Part shown: piece by piece, positions 1 to 5,632 of the stretch
How the letters are laid out: the number at the start of each line of letters is the position of its first letter
Position numbering within the stretch: position 1 is the stretch's first letter
Position numbers and translations under genes: made by a program
Assembly (NCBI GenBank): GCA_027492415.1
Contig: JAPUEV010000296.1
Location: 1 to 7,155, forward strand
Source: Ignavibacteria bacterium
GTDB lineage: Bacteria > Bacteroidota > Ignavibacteria > Tepidaquicellales > OLB5
Reading direction: 5' to 3'
Length of the DNA: 7,155 nucleotides
The notes under the pieces: model-generated
The model's database searches: none
What the model was told of the DNA's origin: nothing
The model's input: only the letters and a program-made list of their open reading frames with translations

Positions 1-622
1 TTATTACCTCAGCATAATATTCCGCAGGGTAAGTTTTGGTAAAATGCTTTGATACTGCAGGAATGCATATTATTGGTGTATCTTTATTTATGCCTAGGCT
101 AGCAAGCATATTTTCAATAGAACGCTCAGAAGCAGCATTGGTAAATACCTCAGGTAATTCAGGTCTGTTTATCTCTTCAGCAGAGGCATTTTTACTTAAT
201 ACTTTCCTGTACCTGGTTATAATGGGTGGTAAGTCATTTAAAAGATCAATCTTAAAATTCACAAGAAGGAATTTTCTGAAAGAGTGTTTGTTGAATACCA
301 GTATCCGGGCATCCTGTATTGCCCTTAAATATAGTGTTTTGATATTATTCTGCAGGTCAACAATAAGGTTGTAGTTGCTCATTTTAATGAGCATTCTCAG
401 GTCCTTTAAAGCGCTGTAATTCAGCTCAGTTTTTGCCTTAATTACCTTATGAACTATGGGGTTACTTTTAACAAGGTATGCATATTGTTCCTTGGTACAG
501 AAATCTATTCTGGCCAGCGGGAAAGTGAGCTGCAGGAGTTTTAAAAGGGGAGATGTTAGGATAATATCTCCCATTGATGAAAGCCTTATAACCAGAATTC
601 TTCTAACTTGTTCGTTTTTCAC
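1..622 (-). CDS. Glycosyltransferase family 9 (heptosyltransferase-like), N-terminal part, cut by the left window edge
   Basis: The frame is open from a GTG at 622-620 to the edge (207 complete codons), so this is the 5' part of a longer gene. The N-terminus has the family 9 glycosyltransferase signature IRLSSMGDIILTSP (residues 12-25). It is followed by YNLIVDLQNNIKTLYL (84-99), which fits the family's D-L-x-x-N strand, and by CIPAVSKHFTKTYPAEYYAE (186-205), which fits the start of the second Rossmann-like domain. Family members such as WaaC/WaaF/RfaF transfer ADP-heptose or related sugars onto lipopolysaccharide core at the inner face of the inner membrane; the actual sugar cannot be read from this half. 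GTG is chosen because it is the only usual start codon between the in-frame bshC stop and the conserved signature; the first ATG (codon 17) would cut that signature. It lies 15 nt after bshC and is probably the fourth gene of the operon. No clear Shine-Dalgarno sequence is visible. Confidence 0.88.
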   Translation of the reverse strand, partial: MKNEQVRRILVIRLSSMGDIILTSPLLKLLQLTFPLARIDFCTKEQYAYLVKSNPIVHKVIKAKTELNYSALKDLRMLIKMSNYNLIVDLQNNIKTLYLRAIQDARILVFNKHSFRKFLLVNFKIDLLNDLPPIITRYRKVLSKNASAEEINRPELPEVFTNAASERSIENMLASLGINKDTPIICIPAVSKHFTKTYPAEYYAEVI

Positions 623-637
623 TTTAAGGCTGTAAGT

Positions 638-2305
638 TTACATCTCTATTACCTGGTGATTGAAATTTGTTACATCAATTTCATGGAAAAGCTTTTTTAT
701 GAATGCATCATCATACTTATTCAGGAAATAAATTATGCTTATAACTCTTTCCTGTAGGTTGTGATTCGGGAAAATATTGTTTGTAACTTTATCTATCTGG
801 GTTGTTGTAGTTTCGCTCTTCTTTGCCTGCGCATTTATAAGCTTGCTTTTAAAATGCTCAATGTTCTGCTTGGTCTTATCCTTCATGTTATCTACGGCGT
901 TTAAAAGGGTTTGGTCCACTTTTACTGTCATATTCCGCATGTCATAAAATACCTTGTTAAGCTCATCAATATACCTGGATATTTCATCTTCTATCTTCAC
1001 TTCAGAAAGCTTATCAACAACCTTTGAAACAAGAAAGCTGTGATGAAAGATATCTTCAAGCTTAACGTTAAAATTAGCCATAAACTTGGCAATTTTGCCT
1101 TCAATTATGCTAACCGATGCCCTTGGATAAATTACCGGCATAGTAATATCATAATGTTTATAAGCCGGCTTAAACTGGGCAAAGTATGAAATTTCTCCGG
1201 GTCCGCCGATATATGCAACCGTTGGCAGCAGGTAATCCTGGCATATGGGTCTTAACACAACATTCGGACTGAACAGCTCGGGGTTCTCATTCAAAGTATT
1301 AAGCATTTCTTCGTTTTCAAACCTGCGCTTGGAATTTTTCAAAGCAAATTTGCCGCCATCGCGCGGTTCTATAAGCAGCCGGTTATTGTTATGCAGAAAG
1401 AACATATTAATAACCTTTGGCTTTACCTGAATATCATAGTTCTTTTCAAGCTCAGCGCTTTGTGTTATTATAGTTTCACAAAGCTTAGGTGAGCTTGTCA
1501 GCTCTTTTTCAAATACAGGGATTAAAAGTCTTTTTATCTCATGGTCGCTGGTGTCAATGAAAATAACGCCATATCCTTTGAATATATCATTCATCAGCCC
1601 TGCAAATGCTGTTTTATAATCACTGCCTTCTTTGTAATTCTTTGTGATCATATTCATGATCTTATCCTTAAAATCAGTATCTATAAGCGTACTTCTCAGC
1701 TGCTCATTTATGCTGTTTATCAGTTCGCCAAAAGGAATGCTGCCCACAGGAGGTGTATTTTTCTTTGTTCCTTCTTCATCGTTTGTATTTTCAGCATCAA
1801 ATCCAACTCTCTGCAGCTCATTCTGTTTATCTATCACGTAAGTATGGTTTGCCTCTTCAAGGTCGTGGTCTTCGGCTTCAAGCCAGAATATGGGTACAAA
1901 ATTGAACTGCGGGAATTTTTCCTTCAGCTCTTTTGCAAGCTTAACTGTTGAAATGGTCTTTAAAATTGTATATAATGGACCGGTATATAAACCAACCTGC
2001 TGTCCTGTAACTACAGCAAAAGTCTCATCACTTACCAGAAGCTCTATATTGGCAGCAGTATGTTCATCTCCGCCAAAAGTTACATTCTGCCTTTTCAGGA
2101 TATCAATCAGTACATTTTTATCAAAGTACCTGCTGGTATTATAATTATGTATTTTCTCATCTATGACCTTAAAGATGTCTTCGTTTTCCCTGAAATGAGA
2201 ATTGAAAAACGGTTTTAGCTTTTTAAAGTCTTCTTCACTCTGAGAAATATAATCAAGGTAAAGATTATTGAAATTCGGTAGTTTGTTGAACTCTACTGTA
2301 TACAT
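638..2305 (-). CDS. bshC: BshC, putative cysteine-adding enzyme of bacillithiol biosynthesis
   Basis: The 555-residue protein is close to the usual BshC length of about 530-550. BshC is thought to join cysteine to glucosaminyl-malate in the last step of making the low-molecular-weight thiol bacillithiol (N-methylated in Chlorobi) in the cytoplasm. Recognisable blocks are VTGQQVGLYTGPLYT (99-113), PIFWLEAEDHDLEEAN (138-153), RPICQDYLLPT (352-362), YIGGPGEISYFAQ (365-377) and PNHNLQERV (513-521). The first blocks belong to the nucleotide-binding, Rossmann-like core. Residues about 435-500 are charged and heptad-like, matching the C-terminal coiled coil used for dimerisation in the family. The ATG at 2305 lies 3 nt after the upstream zinc-ribbon gene stop, so translation is probably coupled. 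The partner genes bshA and bshB are not in this window. No frameshift or missing block is seen. Confidence 0.95.
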   Translation of the reverse strand: MYTVEFNKLPNFNNLYLDYISQSEEDFKKLKPFFNSHFRENEDIFKVIDEKIHNYNTSRYFDKNVLIDILKRQNVTFGGDEHTAANIELLVSDETFAVVTGQQVGLYTGPLYTILKTISTVKLAKELKEKFPQFNFVPIFWLEAEDHDLEEANHTYVIDKQNELQRVGFDAENTNDEEGTKKNTPPVGSIPFGELINSINEQLRSTLIDTDFKDKIMNMITKNYKEGSDYKTAFAGLMNDIFKGYGVIFIDTSDHEIKRLLIPVFEKELTSSPKLCETIITQSAELEKNYDIQVKPKVINMFFLHNNNRLLIEPRDGGKFALKNSKRRFENEEMLNTLNENPELFSPNVVLRPICQDYLLPTVAYIGGPGEISYFAQFKPAYKHYDITMPVIYPRASVSIIEGKIAKFMANFNVKLEDIFHHSFLVSKVVDKLSEVKIEDEISRYIDELNKVFYDMRNMTVKVDQTLLNAVDNMKDKTKQNIEHFKSKLINAQAKKSETTTTQIDKVTNNIFPNHNLQERVISIIYFLNKYDDAFIKKLFHEIDVTNFNHQVIEM

Positions 2306-2308
2306 CAG

Positions 2309-2623
2309 TTATTTTTCTTTCTTGCTGTTTTCAGATTTCTTTTTTCCTGCTGTGCCTGTTGTTTTTTCAGAAGAACCTGTTTCTTTGGAACTGTCAATTG
2401 TTTTAGTGGTTTTTTCTTTGCCCGGACCTGAAGACGATTTTTTCTTATAGTCGGTCAGGTAAAAACCGCTTCCTTTAAATATTAATCCGCCCCCGGAGCC
2501 TATTAATTTTTGAAGCGTATCTTTACCGCATTTAGGGCATTTTGTAAGCGGTGCATCACTCATTTTCTGAAGCTCTTCGAGCTCGAAACCGCAATTGGAA
2601 CACTTATATTCGTAAAATGGCAT
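2309..2623 (-). CDS. FmdB-family zinc-ribbon protein
   Basis: This 104-residue protein begins MPFYEYKCSNCGFELEE and has two CxxC pairs, Cys8/Cys11 and Cys29/Cys32, which should bind one zinc ion. It continues with GGGLIFKGSGFYLTDYKK (44-61), the typical end of the FmdB/CxxC_CxxC_SSSS family. The family is named for a putative regulator of formamidase genes, but its general function is not established; a nucleic-acid or ribosome-associated role is only a guess. Residues 61-104 are a low-complexity tail with 13 Lys, 9 Ser and 7 Thr in 44 positions, likely disordered. The gene starts 9 nt after thpR and ends 3 nt before bshC, so it is the second gene of the operon. Upstream of the ATG there is only a weak purine stretch (AAGAGA). 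Confidence 0.92.
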   Translation of the reverse strand: MPFYEYKCSNCGFELEELQKMSDAPLTKCPKCGKDTLQKLIGSGGGLIFKGSGFYLTDYKKKSSSGPGKEKTTKTIDSSKETGSSEKTTGTAGKKKSENSKKEK

Positions 2624-2632
2624 ATTTATCTC

Positions 2633-3196
2633 TTAAATATTAAAATTAAACTTGCTTATTATTTCGTATTCAGAACCACCGGCCATTAATTTGCTTCTCA
2701 TCAGACTGAATGAATCAAATTCTATTTCAGCCGGTTTTAATTGGCAGCTGAAGCTGCTATCTACACGGGAACGTTTATTCCGGTTAAACCTGCCTAATGT
2801 AATATGCGGAATAAATTTCTTATCAGGCTTTACCCCGAAATTATAAATTATCTTATCTATAAAGCCGACTAATGTTTCAGTATTACTCCCTGTTTCTTTC
2901 AATGAAGCGAAAATGATATTCGGAAATCTTTTATTCGGAAAGAAATCAATTTTATCAGTATTGAACGTTACTTTATCAAAATCAAATTTAAGACGGCTTA
3001 ACGTATCAATTAAAGGCTCAGTTTTATCCTCATCTATATCACCTAAAAACCGTAATGTTAAATGGAATTTTCCAGGGTCTTCCCATCTTATTAATTTATC
3101 TTTAAGCTGAATTTTCAGATCATCCTGTTCGTTTTTTAGCTGCTTTAAAAATTGTTCTTCAGGATTAAATGACAGAAATAATCTTTGTTTAGGCAA
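2633..3196 (-). CDS. thpR: RNA 2',3'-cyclic phosphodiesterase (ThpR/LigT family, 2H phosphoesterase)
   Basis: The 187-residue protein has the two H-x-T motifs of the 2H phosphoesterase superfamily: FHLTLRFLGD (44-53, catalytic His45) and FIPHITLGRF (128-137, catalytic His131). The C-terminal FSLMRSKLMAGGSEYEII (163-180) also fits LigT/ThpR proteins, and the length is standard (about 175-190). Family enzymes open 2',3'-cyclic phosphate ends of RNA to 2'-phosphate and can show weak 2'-5' RNA ligase activity in vitro; the natural role is poorly known. The start is TTG at 3196-3194. It is chosen because the conserved first strand (QRLFLSF) follows at once, and no ATG or GTG occurs between it and the in-frame TAA at 3217-3215, though a GTT/ATA/TTT run makes other starts unattractive. 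It is the first gene of the four-gene operon, about 20-25 nt behind a probable promoter. Confidence 0.93.
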   Translation of the reverse strand: MPKQRLFLSFNPEEQFLKQLKNEQDDLKIQLKDKLIRWEDPGKFHLTLRFLGDIDEDKTEPLIDTLSRLKFDFDKVTFNTDKIDFFPNKRFPNIIFASLKETGSNTETLVGFIDKIIYNFGVKPDKKFIPHITLGRFNRNKRSRVDSSFSCQLKPAEIEFDSFSLMRSKLMAGGSEYEIISKFNFNI

Positions 3197-3222
3197 TATT
3201 ATAAATATAACTGATTAATCTA

Positions 3223-3254
3223 CAAAATTATAGATTATTGTGCAAATATTCAAA
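3223..3254 (-). promoter_or_regulatory. Bacteroidota-type promoter for the thpR-fmdB-bshC-GT9 operon
   Basis: Read on the minus strand, TTTG (3254-3251) is followed after exactly 20 nt by TAATTTTG (3230-3223). This fits the -33 TTTG / -7 TAnnTTTG pattern known for the primary sigma factor of Bacteroidota. Transcription would start a few bases downstream, giving a short leader of roughly 20 nt before the TTG start at 3196. It lies between the terminator of the preceding minus-strand gene and thpR, exactly where a promoter is expected. No operator or riboswitch is visible in the leader. Confidence 0.6.
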
Positions 3255-3267
3255 GAATTAATACTTC

Positions 3268-3297
3268 AAAAAAAAGCCCCTGTAAAAAACAGGGGCT
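3268..3297 (-). terminator. Intrinsic terminator of the T9SS cargo gene
   Basis: A perfect 8-bp stem AGCCCCTG/CAGGGGCT (3275-3282 with 3290-3297) encloses a 7-nt A/T loop. On the minus strand it is followed by eight consecutive T (3275-3268, the first of them in the stem). It begins 25 nt after the stop codon of the gene at 3323-4195. No T run follows the stem on the plus strand, so it works in one direction only. It insulates the downstream thpR operon. Confidence 0.92.
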
Positions 3298-3322
3298 AAT
3301 CCATCTTTATGTTAAACTTTGA

Positions 3323-4195
3323 TTATTTTACCAAGCTCATTTTCTGTGTTTTAACATTTCCATTTGATTCAAGCCTGTAATAATATATTCCGCTTGAATA
3401 ATTGGAAGCGTCGAAATTAACTGAATATTTGCCTGAATTCAGGTTCTCTGAAACTAATGTTGAAATTTCTGAACCTGTTGCATCATAAACTTTTAAAGTT
3501 GTGAATCCGTTCTTAGGAAGATCAAATTCTATCTTTGTTACCGGGTTGAATGGATTCGGGTAGTTCTGGTGAAGATCAAATTTAACCGGTGTTGTGTTGC
3601 CTATCGGGTTGATACCGGTTGGGTTAGCACCGAAAACTGAAATACTGTCAAGTGCCATACCGTGTCCGTCAGAATCCTTGTGAACAAATGACAGGAAAAT
3701 GTTCTGGCCTGCCCATGTTGTTAACGGGAAGCTGTATCTTCTCCAGATAATTTCACCTGCACCAATTGGAATACAGTGTACGCAAACTGAACCTGCATAC
3801 TGTGTAAAGCTTGACTGTAATGAATCTGTGGTTGATACCCTTACAAGCAATGAATCGTAGGGATACGGACCATCACTGAACTGTTTTACAAGCCAGAATA
3901 CAACTGAATCACCGGCAACTATGCTGTTAATTCTTGGTGTTACAAGCCAATCTTCACCTGTCGGTGCCTGGTAATTAATAAAAGCAACTGCTGTACCGTG
4001 TTTTGCATTTAAATTACCTAATGCTGCGGGTAACGGGGCAACAACTCTATTCCATACGTTTGTACCAACAACATTGATGGATCTCCATCCTGCCGGTGGA
4101 ACTGATGTTTCAAAACTTTCAAATAATTTTGTTACCTGAGAGTTAATTGAAATAGTAGTTAATACTAAAAAAAGCAAAATTGTTAGTTTTTTCAT
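3323..4195 (-). CDS. Secreted protein with choice-of-anchor-J-like domain and T9SS type A sorting domain
   Basis: The 290-residue protein has three parts. Residues 1-19 are a Sec signal peptide (MKK, then a hydrophobic core LTILLFLVLTTISI, cut probable near Ser19/Gln20). Residues about 24-190 resemble the choice-of-anchor-J/cleaved-adhesin beta-sandwich: FESFETSVPPAGW (25-37), EDWLVTPRI (81-89), and a late LDSISVFG (182-189). Residues about 206-290 are a T9SS type A C-terminal sorting domain: FDLHQNYPNPFNPVTKIEF (206-224), LKVYDATGSEI (234-244), SGIYYYRL (268-275) and the terminal KMSLVK. It is therefore probably exported to the periplasm, carried across the outer membrane by the type IX system and attached at the surface or released. 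The ligand or role is unknown. Two cysteines (138 and 141, CVHC) lie in the middle domain. An AAGGA sequence (4204-4200) sits 4 nt before the ATG. It appears monocistronic, with its own terminator. Confidence 0.88.
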   Translation of the reverse strand: MKKLTILLFLVLTTISINSQVTKLFESFETSVPPAGWRSINVVGTNVWNRVVAPLPAALGNLNAKHGTAVAFINYQAPTGEDWLVTPRINSIVAGDSVVFWLVKQFSDGPYPYDSLLVRVSTTDSLQSSFTQYAGSVCVHCIPIGAGEIIWRRYSFPLTTWAGQNIFLSFVHKDSDGHGMALDSISVFGANPTGINPIGNTTPVKFDLHQNYPNPFNPVTKIEFDLPKNGFTTLKVYDATGSEISTLVSENLNSGKYSVNFDASNYSSGIYYYRLESNGNVKTQKMSLVK

Positions 4196-4381
4196 TTTTT
4201 CCTTAAATATTTAATTGATGGATATTGCTATAATTTAATCAAATAATTTTGTTTAAAAAAGGTTATTTTGATTGGATTTTTATCCTTTTTATTATTTTTA
4301 TTTAGGATATTTTATAAATTCTATTTCTTTTATATTTGAAAAATATAATAAAATTTAAAAAATAATAAAAAATCAATAAAA
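4196..4381. other. AT-rich divergent intergenic region
   Basis: These 186 nt separate the minus-strand T9SS cargo gene from hpd and must hold the promoters of both. Positions 4301-4380 contain only six G or C bases. Two exact TAnnTTTG matches occur on the plus strand (4244-4251 and 4331-4338), but neither has a TTTG at the expected 19-21 nt upstream. No convincing minus-strand match is seen. No coding frame or stable hairpin is visible. Confidence 0.6.
4331..4338 (+). promoter_or_regulatory. Possible -7 element of the hpd promoter
   Basis: TATATTTG matches the Bacteroidota -7 consensus TAnnTTTG and lies 43 nt before the hpd ATG, which would leave a leader of about 35-40 nt. The -33 element is not clear: only T-rich sequence (TTTT at 4310-4313) lies upstream. 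In such AT-rich DNA one match alone is weak evidence. Confidence 0.3.
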
Positions 4382-5524
4382 ATGGATACTTTAGCGCCTG
4401 AAGTTAAAAAAGCCGCCGGGAATAAACCGGAAGATTTTCTGCCCTTAAAGAATTGGGATCATATTGAATTTTACTGCGGAAATGCCAAACAATCTGCATT
4501 TTATTACCAGTATGCAATGGGTTTTAAGCTTACTGCTTACAGCGGACTTGAAACAGGTAACCGTGAAAGAGCATCTTTCCTCCTGGAACAGGGTAAGATC
4601 AAATTTGTGCTTTCAACTCCATACCACCCGGATAATTTTATGGCGGATCATATCAGGCAGCACGGTGACGGTGTTAGGGATATCGCTCTGGAAGTTGATG
4701 ATGCGGAAAGCGCATTCAATGAAACTGTAAAGCGCGGAGCTGTACCTGCTATGGAACCAACAAAAATAGAAGATGAAAATGGTTTTATAATCCGCTCGGC
4801 TATTAAGACTTACGGTGATACTATCCATTCATTTATACAGCGCAATAACTATAAAGGATTGTTCCTGCCAGGATACGTTGATGCTTCTGCAAAAGCTGTA
4901 AAGGATTTCAAAGATACAGGCTTAAGATCTGTTGACCATATGGTGGGGAATGTTGAGCTAGGAAAAATGAATTACTGGGTAAATTTTTATGCTCAAACAA
5001 TGGGTTTTAACCAGCTTCTCTCTTTTGATGATAAGGATATATCCACAGAGTATACAGCTTTAATGAGCAAAGTAATGCAAAACGGTACAGGGAAAATTAA
5101 ATTCCCTATCAATGAGCCCGCAGCAGGAAAAAAGAAATCTCAGATAGATGAATATCTTGAATTCTACCATGGTGCAGGTGTTCAGCACATTGCAATGAAT
5201 ACGACAAATATTGTTGAAACAGTCAGCGAGCTTAAACGCAGGGGTGTTGAATTCCTTAAAGTACCTACAACTTATTATGCTGAGCTTGAAGCTAGGGTAG
5301 GTAAAATAGATGAAGATGTTGATGAGCTTGCCAAACACGGTATACTTGTAGATAGGGATGATGATGGTTACCTCCTCCAGCTTTTCAGCAAGCCAATAGA
5401 AGACAGGCCAACTGTATTTTTTGAGATCATTCAGCGTAAAGGCGCAAAATCCTTCGGAAAAGGTAACTTTAAAGCATTGTTCGAAGCTATCGAAAGAGAA
5501 CAGGAAGTAAGAGGCACTCTTTAA
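4382..5524 (+). CDS. hpd: 4-Hydroxyphenylpyruvate dioxygenase (HPPD)
   Basis: The 380-residue protein has the usual HPPD length and two-half vicinal-oxygen-chelate fold. HPPD is a cytoplasmic non-haem Fe(II) enzyme that converts 4-hydroxyphenylpyruvate and O2 to homogentisate and CO2, the second step of tyrosine breakdown. The three iron ligands are visible in the C-terminal half: His186 (SVDHMVGNV), His269 (GVQHIAMNT) and Glu348 (TVFFEIIQRKG). The segment DGYLLQLFSKP (328-338) and the C-terminal FGKGNFKALFEAIEREQ (358-374), which gates the active site, are also typical. The N-terminal half starts at NWDHIEFYCGNAKQSAFYYQ (24-43), a common family opening. The ATG at 4382 fits this well; there is no Shine-Dalgarno sequence, only A-rich leader. 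It is 108 nt upstream of hmgA, whose product uses homogentisate, so the two form one pathway unit. No terminator lies between them. Confidence 0.97.
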   Translation: MDTLAPEVKKAAGNKPEDFLPLKNWDHIEFYCGNAKQSAFYYQYAMGFKLTAYSGLETGNRERASFLLEQGKIKFVLSTPYHPDNFMADHIRQHGDGVRDIALEVDDAESAFNETVKRGAVPAMEPTKIEDENGFIIRSAIKTYGDTIHSFIQRNNYKGLFLPGYVDASAKAVKDFKDTGLRSVDHMVGNVELGKMNYWVNFYAQTMGFNQLLSFDDKDISTEYTALMSKVMQNGTGKIKFPINEPAAGKKKSQIDEYLEFYHGAGVQHIAMNTTNIVETVSELKRRGVEFLKVPTTYYAELEARVGKIDEDVDELAKHGILVDRDDDGYLLQLFSKPIEDRPTVFFEIIQRKGAKSFGKGNFKALFEAIEREQEVRGTL

Positions 5525-5559
5525 CAATTAGCAATTAGCAATGTGCAATGAGCGATGAA
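5525..5559 (+). repeat. Degenerate heptanucleotide tandem array after hpd
   Basis: Starting at the base after the hpd stop codon there are five contiguous 7-nt units: CAATTAG, CAATTAG, CAATGTG, CAATGAG, CGATGAA. The first two are identical and the others drift, keeping a C-A-A-T or similar start. It does not fold into a terminator and encodes nothing. Such short-period intergenic arrays occur in other bacteria (for example heptanucleotide arrays of filamentous cyanobacteria); the function here is unknown. Confidence 0.75.
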
Positions 5560-5560
5560 C

Positions 5561-5589
5561 TTGATTAATATGCTGCTTGTTTATATTTT
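5561..5589 (+). promoter_or_regulatory. Weak candidate promoter before hmgA
   Basis: TTG (5561-5563) is followed after 18 nt by TATATTTT (5582-5589), one base away from the TAnnTTTG consensus. It would allow hmgA to be transcribed separately from hpd with a leader of about 40 nt. The match is imperfect and the DNA is AT-rich, so read-through from hpd remains just as likely. Confidence 0.22.
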
Positions 5590-5632
5590 ATAAATCAGAA
5601 TATCTCAAAATTTTACTATTTAAAAAATAAAT

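Noticed and set aside
36..374. Plus-strand open frame of 112 codons at the left edge
   Set aside because: It lies antisense to a clear family 9 glycosyltransferase frame with recognisable motifs, and its own translation resembles no family I know.
1..622. The glycosyltransferase as BshA, the first bacillithiol enzyme
   Set aside because: BshA is a family 4 enzyme; this protein starts with the IRLSSMGDIILTSP signature of family 9, typical of heptosyltransferases.
1541..1951. Plus-strand open frame of 136 codons inside bshC
   Set aside because: It is antisense to the intact bshC frame, which has conserved blocks on both sides; there is no promoter or ribosome binding site.
3773..3784. CVHC as a haem c site or thioredoxin motif
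   Set aside because: There is no histidine after the second cysteine (CxxCH is needed for haem c), and the surrounding domain is beta-sandwich-like, not thioredoxin-like.
4203..4214. Perfect 12-nt palindrome TTAAATATTTAA before the T9SS cargo gene
   Set aside because: It consists only of A and T in extremely AT-rich DNA, where such palindromes arise by chance; there is no second copy to suggest an operator.
5060..5527. Minus-strand open frame of 155 codons opposite hpd
   Set aside because: It is fully antisense to the part of hpd encoding iron ligands His269 and Glu348, has no ribosome binding site, and its hydrophobic Phe/Tyr/Ile-rich translation is what antisense reading of such codons gives.
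5525..5559. Heptamer array as a CRISPR fragment or transposon end
   Set aside because: Units are 7 nt without spacers, there are no inverted ends or flanking duplications, and no cas or transposase gene is present.
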